This document shows positions 47,501 to 61,138 of a stretch of 64,000 bases of DNA, piece by piece. The position numbers and the translations under genes were made by a program. The DNA lies in NCBI RefSeq assembly GCF_032362555.1, contig NC_083519.1, positions 5,845,501-5,909,500 on the forward strand, read 5' to 3'. Below the pieces are notes generated by a model. The model ran no database searches. It had not been told where the DNA came from and saw only the letters and a list, made by a program, of their open reading frames with translations. This stretch comes from Amyelois transitella (Eukaryota > Arthropoda > Insecta > Lepidoptera > Pyralidae). The first letter of the stretch is position 1. Every line of letters begins with the position of its first letter.

Positions 47501-50024
47501 GTCCAAGCTAAGAAAGAATACCCCTCGGATGTAGGAAAGGTGACTACAACAGCAGGGTCCACCACAACCTTGTAATTCTGCCCAGATTCAAAGTTGGACA
47601 GTGGAGTTGAACAGGCGGTAGAGAAGGGCATCACTTTGACTCCCTGGTATACCAATCCCTTATTATGTAGCTCTTTAAATACCCACCAAATTGACTCCAT
47701 AAATGAGGGATATAAGGTCTTGTAGTCATTTTTAAAATCTGCAACAAAAAATTCATTACACAGGTACATGTACATTTTAATTAATCCATTATTCAATATA
47801 GATTTAATAAAATCTAAATAATAAAATAGATAAAAAACTTGCTAATTTGGGACATAAACATACATAGTATGTACATACATACATATGGTCACGTCTATAT
47901 CCCTTGTGGGGTAGACAGAGCCAACAGTCTTGAAAAGACTGAATGGCCACATTCAGCTAATTGGCTTTATGATAGAATTGAGATTCAAATAGTGACAGGT
48001 TGCTAACCCATCGCCTAAAAAAGAATCCCAAGTTTGTAAGCCTTTTGTCGCCTTTTACGACAATATGATATAAGTTTTTAAAGTCGTAGGTATTTTAGTA
48101 GTGAAATTTTGTATTAAAATGTTTCTTGATTTATTACTTAGTTGGCCAAACAATGCAATGATTACTATTTACATCTTAAATCTTTATTATTTTTATAATA
48201 CTATGTTGAAGGCATATAACGTTGGGACATAAACTACATACAAATCACATATTTAGTGTTTTGTGGTCTCGAGACGGGACTTAGAGAGCTACCATACTAG
48301 CGGATTGTAACCATTTTGAAAGCAGAGCAACCACACAGTGGGCACACCCCTTATTTGTTTTTTTTTTATCTAGGCTTTAATCACTTAGTGTGACTATGAC
48401 AGCCTCACAGGGAACTTCACAAAGAAGAGTTGTCATCTCACAAAAAGTTACTTCACTTAATTAACTCACAGTAATTGCATGTCAGTTCTAGTTATTTTAA
48501 CCAAATGTAGTATAGATGGTTTAGTAATGTGCCATGTATTTTCCAGCATTTTTATATAGAGTAGAACCACTTCATATCTTTGCTGTGGATGTCGTAAAAG
48601 GCAACTAAGGGATACACTTACAAACTTTGGATTCCTCTTGTAGGCCATGGGCTAGCAACCTGTCACTTTTTGAATCTCAATTCCATGATAAAGCCATACA
48701 GCTGAATGTGGCCTTTCAGTTTTTCAAGACTGTCTTTTTGTATCTATGTACTATATGATAGTATGTTATTTAGTTTACATAATTAATTTTATGAAAATAA
48801 AAATTGTATTTACGTACCGATCCAGCGGCCCATACGCGTGATGATGGTCTCCCATTCAGTAGCATACTTCATGACTATTTTACGGCACTCTGCATTGTAC
48901 TTATCAATGCCCATTTTTTCAACATCCTCTGGACCTTTGATTCCAAGAGTTTTGTCTATTTCAAATTCCACAGGCAGTCCATGGCAGTCCCAGCCAAATC
49001 GCCGTTCCACATGGAAGCCCTAGAAATCAAATAAGAATTATGAAGTAAGTGTTCAAATTACATTACATTTTTCTTTTATTTTAGGTTTATACCACAGTTT
49101 GATATGAAAGGAATAATGAATCATTGTTGTAAGCAATAATATATATAAAATTCTTTAAAAGTATAATTAAGTATTCAATTCTTATTATATTTTTCTGTTT
49201 TGTCTTTTACAATAAAGCCAAGAATTTAACAAAACGCTATTAAAACAAGTGATTTTGAAAAATAGTTGTTTTCTCTAGTGATCATAATTCTTTGCAAGGA
49301 CAAGTCTTTTCTTTAATATAAGCATTTTAAGATTATTACCTGTTGGTGGGCATATCGAGTAACAACGTCCTTTATAGTTCCAGCAAGTATATGGCCATAA
49401 TGGGGCAATCCGGTTGCAAATGGTGGGCCATCATAGAATGAATACCTAAAACAAGGACAGTTATTAATAGACAATTTTAAAGGGCATGATCTATCTAATA
49501 TGGGTAAGGTTCAACAAAGTGCAAAGGCAAAAGTTGCAGAGGACAGATGGTAGTCACTTCATGTAAAAATCCTAACACCCAATCCAGGATCCATGGTTAA
49601 GGGCAAACCCTGAGCTCCTCTCCAGATTCGTGAGGATTCAACCGGGACTAAAGCTAGAAGCAGTTAATGGGGCATGAGGGGCGGGTAGTTGAGCTTCTAG
49701 CTCCACACTTAAAAGAAGAATCTTGAGTTTAAAAGCCTTTTCCTTGATAAGTATGGTTTTTCTTCTCTACGAAAATAACATGAAGACAACAACATCTAAA
49801 TAGGTATTTCATAACATCAACATTTATATAAATGGGAATCTGGACCACATAAATTGCATCATGCCTTGTAGCAAACACTGCACCGCATAACCTCACCTGG
49901 GTTTATTTTTCGACTGTTTTAAACAACTTTGAAAAGCATCAATATCTTTCCAAAACTGCAAAATTCTTTCTTCTTCTTTAGGAAAATCAATGCTTTCAGG
50001 AATTCTATCTATTTTACTGGACAT
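44548..50024 (-). CDS. IleRS: Isoleucyl-tRNA synthetase, cytosolic
   Basis: This class Ia aminoacyl-tRNA synthetase charges tRNA-Ile with isoleucine. Four exons on the minus strand, 49897-50024, 49340-49445, 48818-49019 and 44548-47738, give 3627 bases (1208 residues plus stop) with all phases consistent. The start [15 protein letters not shown] aligns with the N-terminus of animal cytosolic enzymes and no mitochondrial leader is seen. The HIGH-type motif HYGH is at residues 58-61, KMSKR at 601-605. Also visible are [10 protein letters not shown], the editing-domain [11 protein letters not shown] and the [10 protein letters not shown] block, followed by a tRNA-binding and long C-terminal extension typical of the eukaryotic enzyme. 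Length fits the family (human about 1260). Intron 3 holds two short repeats in opposite orientation. The gene is head to head with COMMD10. Confidence 0.97.
47868..48062 (-). repeat. (TATG)-tailed short repeat, 5'-truncated, in IleRS intron 3
   Basis: The plus strand reads ACATACATACATATGGTCAC then the reverse complement of the family up to GTCGCCTTTTACGACA. The GTGCCGTGTGG start is absent. It is in the same transcriptional sense as the IleRS gene. Confidence 0.8.
48555..48740 (+). repeat. (TATG)-tailed short repeat, truncated, in IleRS intron 3
   Basis: 'GATGTCGTAAAAGGCAACTA', 'GGGCTAGCAACCTGTCACTT' and 'CAGTTTTTCAAGACTGTC' match the family. It lies in the opposite orientation to the copy at 47868-48062, so the intron contains an inverted pair. 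Confidence 0.75.
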
Positions 50025-50384
50025 TTTGATATTTTTTCACCATCACTTTACTATAATTGGGTGCAATCTGCATTAAAATTTAATTTTTGCTGTCAATTTC
50101 CGGACACGACGACAGCGACAGGCGACGGCTTGGGGCGACAGATCGACAGAATACGTCACTTTGACTTTGATTGACAGAAAACCACCGGAAACGAAGACAA
50201 GAAAGTTAGAACCAAAGAAAAGTCTTTGACAGAGTTTGACATCACGTCAGTTTTTTGGGGTTTTGGTACCCACTTTTTGTTTGTTAAATTTGTTAATATT
50301 TTTGACAATTTCGTGTATTTTCAGTAAGATCGCTATATTTTAAATTAGGATATACGATAACCAGATTCCATAACGAAAATCAAT
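50025..50384. promoter_or_regulatory. Shared divergent promoter region of IleRS and COMMD10
   Basis: Only 360 bases separate the start codons of the two head-to-head genes. Both 5' UTRs and promoters must lie here unless an unseen upstream non-coding exon exists. I see no obvious TATA box at a fixed distance from either ATG. Regulatory function is inferred from the arrangement, not from a motif. Confidence 0.6.
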
Positions 50385-51966
50385 ATGATATGTCCATGGT
50401 TGAAGTCTTCACAGAGGTAAATAATACTGTTTATTTTGTTACTAGCGACCAGCACCGGCCTAATCCGGTCTATCTATTAATAAACTGCACCACAATCCGT
50501 TGTGTAGTAAAGATTTTAGCATACATACAGACATGAGAAGGGAAGCGACGCTAGGCTGATTTGGAAACATCCAGCTCGGACTAAAACAGAAATGGACACT
50601 GACCCACCATTCTTACTTTTTTTTAGTACCTATGTTATTTACGACTCGTGTGTGCAAGGTAATGGCACGTAAGTTGACTTTACTTTTATCCCGTGCATAT
50701 TTATTCACATAAATCAAGATGAAATAGGCAAGACGAAACTTATAAGCTGAACTGATGCAATAATGCTGAATGATGAAATCCAAAGGATTTGTGCAATTAT
50801 TTGTTAAGCATTCCCTTAACAAGAATCTCTTAGTTATAGTTTGCAGCTAATCTAGGATAGAGACAGTGACTGATGTCATCTATTCTAGTTAAATTTAAAG
50901 TAAGTTAGTTTGTTTTTACATCATGTATCATCTACTGAACCAATCATCTTGTAATTTTGCTTTTCATCTTATAGACAAAGCTGCATGTAAAAGCTAGTAG
51001 GTATATATAAAAAAAATTGTGATCAGTGTGCGAGAGAATGTGTGTTCTCTTGCAAACTGATTACAAAATCAAAAACGACCAAGCTAATAAAGATGAAATT
51101 TGGCAGAAAGGTAGATTGTAACTTGGTATGTCCACTACTAAGATTTTTTGTAAATTTCATGGGAACAAACTAACTGGATTATAGTGGGCACTCTCTAGTT
51201 CATAATATATAACAACCAGACAGTAGTAACAAGTAGACAGTCTTGAAAAGACTGAAGGCCATGTTCTCAGCTATATGATGGAATCAAGATTTACATAGTG
51301 AGGGTTGCTAGCCCATCACCTACAAGAAGAATCTGAAATGATAAGTTTCAATTTTTTAACATATAAAATTATGTAATTAATGTTTATAATTAAATTCATG
51401 ATATTTATTTCAGCCTTAATAAGGGGATAATCATAATCAATCAGTTGGAAGAAGAAAGATTTGAACAATTTTTACGTCATGTTGTTGCAAAACTGAAAGT
51501 TCAAGATTCAGAGATATTCACAGATGATGAGAGACAAAAACTAGAAAAAATATTTAAAGTCAGCGGAGAAGATTTGCTGTTATCAATTAAAACTATTATC
51601 TATCTTTTCAAAAGAATGTTGAAGTATATATTTATGCCATCAGACTTAAAAAGTGACTTGCTCAAGATTGGTTTTAGTAGTGAGAAAGCAGAATATATAG
51701 TCAAAGCATGGTCCACAGGAACAAAAGCAGTATTAAAAGAAGTGGATTCTAAAACAATAGACAAGCTTGGTGATGATATTAATTTTACTTGGAAATTGAA
51801 TGCAGAATTAAGTTCGATATATCAGAAAAAGTGCAAAATACCAAAAGCATATTTATCATTATCAAATAAACAATTTGAAACTGAATTAGAACTCACACAT
51901 CCAGAATTATATTCAGTTTTTTTACAATTTGAATCAATTCAAAATGAATTGGACAATATATTGTAA
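50385..51966 (+). CDS. COMMD10: COMM domain-containing protein 10
   Basis: COMMD10 is one of ten COMMD proteins that form a ring in the Commander complex, which recycles membrane cargo from endosomes and influences NF-kB signalling. Two exons: 50385-50416 (only 32 coding bases, MICPWLKSSQ plus two bases, donor GTAAAT) and 51414-51966. They join in phase to give 194 residues, against about 202 in human. The alignment runs from LNKGIIIINQLEEERFEQFL (human ...VSLINAIDTGRFPRLL) through an HN domain containing VKAWSTGTKAV to the C-terminal COMM domain (about residues 120-194), which has INFTWKLN and ends LTHPELYSVFLQFESIQNEL. That ending is the family hallmark. The short first exon is inferred from phase and similarity; an ATG inside exon 2 is absent at the right place. 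Confidence 0.88.
50990..51340. repeat. Old repeats in the COMMD10 intron
   Basis: About 50995-51190 resembles a dispersed lepidopteran repeat ('ATGAAATTTGGCAGAAAGGT'). About 51233-51335 is a truncated minus-orientation copy of the (TATG)-tailed short repeat ('GACAGTCTTGAAAAGACTGA'). Confidence 0.5.
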
Positions 51967-53004
51967 TTATATTTTTGTGTTGGTAATCAGTATTATTTTT
52001 AAAATAAAAAAAATGTTTGAATTATTGTCCCATATCCCAACTTATATTATTAATGTGAAAGTTAGTTTGTTTGTTGTCTCTTCACACGTTATCTACAGAA
52101 CTAATCTCGAAATTATAAAATTAAAAAGTATGGAAGGACATTTAGTACTTTTCATCCCGGTAAAAACTAAAGTTCCTTTGGGATTCGCGAGAAACCAGTA
52201 TTCTTTTATAGATGGCGCTAAATTAGCTCGGGCGAAATTACGGGTAAAGCTAGTACCTACCTTTAACATAAAAAGTGAGTATTTCTATCCAAAGTTGGCA
52301 GAAATTTCTACATTATTGGGATGTGCATTGTCTGTCGGAGTCACTCGGTAGCGAAAGAATTATATATATATAAAAGAACAAAATACCTTCTTGCTATATC
52401 TATATACATTTACAACGCAAAGGTGACTGATTGACTGACTAATCTGTCAACGCATCCAAGAAATTTTATCTATGTAAACATTTTCCTGAAAATCGGTTCA
52501 GCGAAAAACTATAATCGCGACATACATAAAGGTCAAAAAAGGTGGTTCTCCACCCTTTTTTTGAAGGCGGTTAATAAGTACTCTAATTGGAACCTAACGT
52601 AACGATCTCCTTGTGTAATAAAAGTATATTATATATAAGTATGGGTACCTACATATGCTACCTGGGTACATAGGGTTTCTGGAAGAAGAAATTTTAAAAT
52701 TATTCCCTCAGCAGTCGGCATCTGACCGCAGGAGAAATATTATGTTTTGATTCTGAGTGGCATTGTAAATAAATTGCTTAAGCTTTATTGATATCAAAAA
52801 AATAATACTTCCATAGATAAAGGCAAAGCAAGAGTGACGTCATAGACACTGCCACCCATACGTCAGAGATTTTGGCAGACCGTGGGTGAACTATTTTCTT
52901 CATTGTTGACCTTTCCTAAATCTTAGGTGTAATTATTTCATCATTAGACGTGCTTTGGCTGTACCCATATTATCTAGTTTACTTATTTCGTCAACGTCTC
53001 GACT
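51967..53004. other. Spacer between COMMD10 and ariadne-1
   Basis: A candidate COMMD10 poly-A signal (AAATAAAA) lies near 52000. An open frame over 52012-52351 matches no family I know, and it contains phrases ('GATGGCGCTAAATTAGCTCG', 'GGGTAAAGCTAGT') typical of dispersed repeats. Part of 52380-52660 also looks repetitive. The ariadne-1 5' UTR and promoter must lie in the last few hundred bases. Confidence 0.5.
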
Positions 53005-56000
53005 ATGGACTCTGAAGATGACACCAAGGATGATGTGGATTCTGGTAACGAGTCCAGTGGAGACGATGTCGACTTTGCAATGGACGTTGAGACCCACAGT
53101 ACTAGGGAACGACAAACGGAACTGGAAGAATATCCATACGAAGTGTTATCGACGGAGGAAATTGTTCAGCACATGGTTGATTGCATTAAAGACGTGAACA
53201 CTGTAGTGGAGGTCAGTACTTTAGTAGTAAACAATGGAATAATTGAATGGGGTAACTTGAACGTAGGAATGCTTCAGTAGATAGGTACTTTGGCATTGTG
53301 TAAGGATTTATTGTCAAGCTTTTTGACCTTTTATCTATATCGAATTTTTTTCGCACGGAAAACACAAAACGTTTGGCCATCCAATCATAAAGATGATGGC
53401 CTAGAAACCTGCTTCCTTTGTGCGTCATAACAACAATCGTCTTCTTTTGATAAAATTGGCAAGGAAAGTAATAATGAAAACTATGATTGTGCTTGGTCCA
53501 GTATATAAGTTTATGTTATTCTGTGTGTATTGTTTGCAAACTGTAAATTATGGTTATAAAAGAAGAAATTCACACATTATCACTTCTTTATCCCTTACAT
53601 GTAGGGTAGATAGTACAAAAATCACAGTCACAGTCTCACAGAGACTAAAAGGCCACATTCAGCTGTATGGCTTAAAGATAGAATTGAGATTCAAATTATT
53701 AGTGACAGTGATAGAAATTTTTGTAATTGGCTTTTGAAGAAAAGAAAGAACGAATATGAAAAAGAACTAATACAAAATGCTGCTAAAACTAACAATAAAA
53801 AATTGTGGGATACAATTAAACAATGTACTAATCTTAATAGAAGTAGTTCGCAATCAGCCTCTGACCTCGTATCTAAATCAAACCCGAGTAAATCGGTTAA
53901 TGACATAAACCAGTACTTTGTCTCGATAGGAAAAAATCTAGCAGAGAAATCGATGCCTAGTGCTGCGCCCCATGGGTCTTTACACCTCTGTCCTCCTCAT
54001 TCTTCTACATTTTTTCTAACACCTACTGACGACGCTGAGGTTGGAAATGTGATCTTTAGTCTCAAAAAAGACCACTCTTTTGGACGTGATAACATCTCAG
54101 GCGATTTCCTTAAACGATATCATAACATTCTTGTTCCACCACTAACTCATATCTTCAATCTTATGTTTTCCACTGGCACCTTTCCAAATGATTTTAAACT
54201 CGCCGAAGTGATCCCAATACACAAGAATGGCGAAAGAGACTGTGTCAATAACTATAGACCTATTTCTCTCCTATCAATATTGGCAAAAATAGCAGAAAAA
54301 CTTATAAATAAACGTCTTGTTCACTATTTGGAAAGCCAGAAACTTATTTCTGATTCCCAATTTGGTTTCAGAGCCAAAATTTCTACAAATGATGCAGTAC
54401 ATAACCTGACTGATTTTATTGTTGCCAAACTTGATGTGAAAAAGAAAGTTTTGGTTATATTCCTTGACCTAGCTAAAGCTTTTGACACAGTCTCTACGCC
54501 TCTTCTACTGACAAAATTAGAGAGATTGGGAATTCGTGATATCCCTCTGAAACTTTTTCAGGATTATTTGTATGGTAGGCTTCAAAGAGTTAGAGTTGGA
54601 GAGTACAAAAGTGGTGATTTACCAATTAATTATGGTGTACCACAGGGCAGTGTAATTGGTCCCACTCTATTTCTAACTTTTATTAATGATTTATGTAACT
54701 TGGATCTGCCAAATGGCAAAATTATAACTTTCGCTGATGATACAGCTCTCGTCTTCCACGGAGATACTTGGGACCAAGTATATCAATATGCCCAAAAAGG
54801 TTTCAATAAAGTCTGTTCTTGGCTCTCTGATAACGGCCTAACACTCAATGTTGACAAAACAAAATATATACCTTTCTCCATTAGAAACATCAATAATGCT
54901 ATACATGACAAATACTCCATAGTGGCACATATGTGCCGATCTGATCAGACATGTCCATGTAGTAAAATTCTGTTAACCTACAACATTAAGTATCTCGGCG
55001 TTGTGATTGACAATACGTTAAGCTTTAATTATCATTTAAATTTACTTACGACTAGAGTACGAAAGCTCATCTTTATTTTCAAACAATTACGACACATTGC
55101 TGATGTTAACATTGTAAGAATGGTGTACTTTGCTCTATGTCAATCAATTATAGGTTACTGCATCACTGTGTGGGGAGGTATACCTAAAACCAACCTACTC
55201 TCACTTGAAAGAGCTCAACGAGCGGTGTTAAAGGTCTGCTTCTTTCTGCCATATCGTTTTCCTACTGAGGATCTGTATGGTCTAACTGAGGTCCTTACTG
55301 TAAGACAACTATTTGTCCTTAACGTTATCCTTAGACAACATTCCCGCCTCAATTATAATCCCGCAGCTTTCGCACTGAGACGCCGCGGTTATCGTGTTGC
55401 TGCAGCTGATCAGTGGTCTACTGCATTTGCTCAAAGATTTTTTGGCTTTTTAGGCAAATATTTATACAATAAAATTAACACGACCCTATCTATTTATCGG
55501 CTTACTAAATTTAATTGTAAGAAAACTACCTCTTCTTGGTTGAAATCTCTAACTTATGAAGAAACAGAAAATTTATTAGAAATCCCTGCTTAAAAACTAA
55601 AATTATTTTGTTTTGGATTCGTGATGGGTATATGTCCTTACGTTCATTTCGTTTTATTATTACTTAGGTATTATGTTTTATTTCATAATTCTTACATTTT
55701 TTTTTTCTTTTGTTTCTTTTGTTTTTATAGACAGGTACATACCAAATGTACTTAAACTAGTGTAAGGTTTACCTGCATTGTATACACTTGGTTCAGAGTA
55801 GGAGAGGCTGGTAATCTGTCATACAGGTTTTCCTAGTACAGACACCAGTCTCTCACATAGATCATTATTTTGTAACTGCATGGTTCATCTTACTTCTTAT
55901 TTTTTAACTGTGTAATTCTATGTGAGAGAGAAAAAATAAAGATTTATTATTATTATTATTATTAATAATGTTCCAAGCTTACATTAAAACAATTTAAAAA

Positions 56001-59000
56001 ATTGCTATCATGCCAAGATTACTGTGATTACAACATTATAATTATTCCTAGTATCTAATTCAATCAAGTGAAATTGAATTAAACACCTCAATGCTATTTT
56101 ACTTGTTTAAATTAGTTATTGAATCATGTAGGACCTCCAATTATAGCTAAGTGGAACACCCACTTTATTTCGAAATAGTCCATGCCATCTGTAATTCTAG
56201 CAGTTGAAGGCTTCTTATATGTTGCATACAGTTCTCAAGACATTATTTTGTACCTATAATACCTTATAAAATAAATAAAATTATTTTTATTTTTTTACAT
56301 AATAACTATCTAGCAAACTACAATTTCTCAATATTATTATTTTTAAACTATGATTTACATTTTCATATCATTTGTTTCAAATAGACAAATAAACTTACAA
56401 TCATATTAAATCTAATTCCCATAGATACCAGCAACAACAACACGCATACTTTTAAATCACTTCAAATGGGACAAGGAAAAGCTCATGGAGCGGTTCTATG
56501 ATGGGGACCAAGATCAGTTGTTCTCTGAAGCTAGAGTCATTAATCCATTCAGAAAACCAGTGATACAAAGGCCAAAGGTAAAGTAGCTTAGTAAACCTAT
56601 AACATAACTACCTTTCCCGGCAAACATTGTTTTGCCAATTATAAATAATTTTTTTTAAGAAGGAAGTATGCAGAGATTGTGGCAAGTAGAAAGAGGTAGT
56701 CTCTGCCTTCCCCTCCGGGAAAGAGGCGTGCATTTATGTATGTATGTTTTAAGTAATTTCTAGTCTAAAAAAAATGTTAAGGGTAGACAACACTTATAAC
56801 TAAGGGGTATGAAAAATAGATGTTGGCCGATTCTCAGACCTTCTCAATATGCTCACAAAATTTAATGAGAATTGGTCAAGCCGTTTCAAAGTATGGATGG
56901 AAACAAACATTTTGACATGAGATTTTTATATATAAGATCCCAAGTTGGTGAGTTATTGAAAAGATATATTATAAGTTTGCAGTTTGTTGAAAAGCTAAAT
57001 GTATTCAATTTTCTAGGTTATATTAATTTATTATTTTTACAATTTTTTAAAAAGTATACCAACTGACTGATTGGCTGTAAAATCAATGCACAGCCCTAGC
57101 CAATTTTTAGTTTATCCAAGTTTTGTTTGATAACAATGATAAATAAATTTTCTTGAGAATCAGGTTTCTTTCTGAAAACAAAGGGACACCTAGCTCTTCT
57201 TAATTAAAAAAAAGTATAATTTTTTTTTTCAGCTACCTAGGCGGATATCAACATCTGGTACAGAGGAATGTGAAATATGTTTTACAATTTTACCTTTGAC
57301 GGTATGTTTCCTGAATTTGTTACCATTTTAAAATTTATTGTTTTTATGTCTTATCAGTTGTGTCACAGCCTTATAAGACTGTCAAATAATTTGTGTTTAA
57401 ACAAATCCCATTACAATATTTATGAAGACACAAGCAGCTAGAGTCTTATGTAAATTTATAAAAATATTGTTTGAATCTAAAAAAAATGTAATTATAAGAT
57501 ATTGTTATAGATGATGACGGGGTTGGAGTGCGGACACAGGTTTTGCACACAGTGCTGGTGCGAATATTTAACTACTAAAATTATGGAGGAAGGCTTAGTA
57601 AGTTTTTTAAATTAAATTTTTTGTTTAAACTGAGAGTATCATACATTATTTGGTTTGCGACCCTCAGGCTCCCGCTTCGCACGACAAACAAACAGGAACA
57701 AAATCTGTCTGCAATTTTCTGCGATTAAGGCATAAATACAGACAGAGAAAATGTGGGTCTGTATAATATAAAGTAATTTTCTGACCATTGTTTCGTTTTA
57801 AATTTTGTGAAAAAGTAAAGAACTTCCATGGCTCAATACACGCGACTAGATTTAGTAGGTCATAAATACCATACAAATGAATTCATAAGTAGAATTACGC
57901 AATTCTTCGATTTGCATTGGCTTTTAATGATGAATTGTAATAAGGTTCACTGCCGCGTTCCACTTTTAAACTTACTTACCTAAACAAAATTGCGTGACTA
58001 GCAGGAAGACGCAACCAATTAACTTTTTGTTTTCTTTTGTTGTACTTTAAAACTAAGGTTATGCAATATCACTCAAGTCTACTGAATGTTGAATCGGGTA
58101 AACACATACATTCTATTATACATGATTATTAATATAATTTTGTTATATAAAAGAATACAATTTTTATTTTAATATGTCATCATGTTTTTTGGTGTTCAGC
58201 CTTGGATTGTTGAGCTAGATGAAAGTGTATGTTCCCTTAGTCGCCTCTTACAACATCCATGAGAAAGATACGAAAGAAAAGATAAAAGTTGTCATTTTTC
58301 GATAAGTATAAAATGAAATTGATAATATTATTCAGAAGTCATTTGCTTAATCACAATGGTTTTCAGGGTCAAACGATAGCGTGCGCCGCGCACGAGTGCG
58401 ACATTTTGGTGGACGACGCGACCGTCATGCGGCTGGTGCGGGAGCCGCGGGTCAAGTTGAAGTACCAGCACATCATCACCAACAGCTTTGTTGAGGTATA
58501 CCATGTGGATTTGTTATCATGTACCTATAATTTGGTCACGTTCAGCTATTTGGCTTAATGATAGAACCGAGATTCAAATAGTGACAGGTTGCTAGCCCAT
58601 CGCCTAAAAGAGGAATCCTAAGTTTATAAGCCTATCCCTTAGTCGCCTTTTACGACATCCATGGGAAAGAGATGGAGTGGTCCTATTCTTTTTTGTAATA
58701 GTGCCGGGAACCACACGGCACTCGGTTCTATCATTAAGCCAAATAGCTGAACGTGGCCATTCAGTCTTTTCAAGACTGTTGGCTCTGTCTACCCCGCAAG
58801 GGATATAGACGTGATCATATGTATGTATGTATGTATGTATAATTTGGTACATGTAGTTTGTATCCATAAGCCATTGCTTTCACAAAAAACTTAACTATTT
58901 TAACAGAAACCAGCAGGTTAATCCCAGGGATGGAAGATAAGCATGCTTTGTCGAACTTCGTATTTCGTTAGCCATATTCGGTAGCCCCGAATATGGCTAA

Positions 59001-61069
59001 TGAAATACGCAATGAATTTCCTTGAAATGATTTTCAGTTGTTTTAATAGGAATAATGCCTCAAGGCATATTGTTGGCTTTGTCCTCTGATGAATGGCAAA
59101 ATCTAGATTTATTTAAAAATGTGTTTTTAGTGTAATCGACTGTTACGCTGGTGTCCATCGCCGGATTGCAGCAACGCGATCAAAGTGGCTTACGTGGAAG
59201 CCGCGCCCGTGACGTGTCGCTGCGGACACACGTTCTGCTTCGCGTGCGGCGAGAACTGGCACGACCCCGTGCGGTGCTGTCTGCTGCGGAAGTGGATCAA
59301 GGTCTGTTATATCATAACTTTATGGTGTTTTCTTTTTTTTTTTATCAGTCCATTCTTTCTTGACTTTCTACAAAATCCACCCTCACTATGAGCACGGAGA
59401 CTAGGAGAATTCCAATAGTCTAGTCATGCTATTGCCAAGTGTTTAATCTAGATTTGCATGTCATGTCATGACCAAATTTACATTCTGTCTAATAAATCAA
59501 AACCATCAAATAACATTTATAACACTATAAATATATGTGCGCATGTAGGTATACCTCCAAAAAACTCTTTGTCTTTGAAAATCCTTAAGTACCACCTCCA
59601 TTATATATTTTCTTTTTGTAGAAATGCGATGACGACTCCGAGACGTCTAACTGGATAGCGGCGAACACGAAGGAGTGTCCGAAGTGCAACGTGACCATAG
59701 AGAAGGACGGCGGCTGCAACCACATGGTGTGCAAGAATCAGAACTGCAAGGCCGACTTCTGCTGGGTGTGCCTTGGCCCCTGGGAGCCACACGGGAGCAG
59801 TTGGTACAACTGTAATAGGTGGGTTCAAGTTTTCATCATTTGCGTTATCTACTGAAACTATCCAGGTGTGATCTGACCCGCTTCCCTCCTTCCCATGGAT
59901 GAGCTTATTTATTGGCTATTGGAAATGAAATGTGCCGTGTTGCACCAATACAAAAAAGAATTGGACCACCCCATCTCTTTCCCATGGATGTCGTAAAAGG
60001 CGACTCAGGGATAGGCTTACAAACTTGGGATTCTTTTTTTAGGCGATCTGCTAGCAACCTGTCACTATTTGAATCTCAATTCTATCATTAAACCAAATAG
60101 CTGAACTGTGCCTTTCGGCCTTTTCAAGACTGTTGGCTCTGTCTAGCCCATAAGGGATATACACGTGACCATATGTATATGTATGTATGTAAAATGAACA
60201 CTGCGCAATGAAAACCAAGATCTATAGATTATAATGAAACCTCGTGCAAACAAAATACCAGCTTTAAAAACCAAATGACAATTCCAGATACGACGAAGAC
60301 GAAGCGAAAGCGGCTCGCGACGCCCAAGAGCGTTCCCGCGCGGCTTTACAACGCTACTTGTTCTATTGCAACCGTTACATGAACCACATGCAGTCGCTGC
60401 GCTTCGAGTCCAAACTGTACGCGTCCGTCAAGGAGAAGATGGAGGAGATGCAGCAGCACAATATGAGCTGGATCGAGGTATGAATGATGTTATTGAGTTA
60501 AACCAGCAACACTTGACTTCTCCGCCGCCTATGACGACCCAGCCCTCGTAGCATGGCTCGCGCGACGCCGTTTTTATCGCGTGAAAAACTATCGCGGTCC
60601 CGTTTCACCTCATAATGAAAAGCGAAACAGCGATAGTTAATCGCGTGTAAATCCATCCATTTTGATCTCCATAGCCCCGTTAGCAGGTCAAGTGCCGGGA
60701 ATAATAAAATTATCTATGATTATACATGTTACTTATCTTGTACGTATGTAATGATTGTTTATTGTTTATATGTTATATAATTAATGTCCTTTCAAGAGTA
60801 ACTCATTCGTTTATTCAATTTGCAGGTGCAATTCCTGAAAAAAGCCGTGGACATCCTATGCCAGTGCCGGCAGACGCTGATGTATACATACGTGTTCGCG
60901 TACTACCTCCGCAAGAACAACCAGTCGGTGATTTTCGAGGACAACCAGCGGGACCTGGAGTCAGCTACTGAGACCTTGTCTGAGTACCTCGAGCGAGACA
61001 TCACTAGCGAGAACCTCGCCGATATCAAGCAGAAGGTGCAGGACAAATACAGGTGAATACTTACATAAC

Positions 61070-61138
<69 letters not shown>

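Noticed and set aside
52012..52351. Open frame after COMMD10 (about 112 codons)
   Set aside because: It has no recognisable domain, sits in the 3' flank, and contains phrases typical of dispersed lepidopteran repeats.
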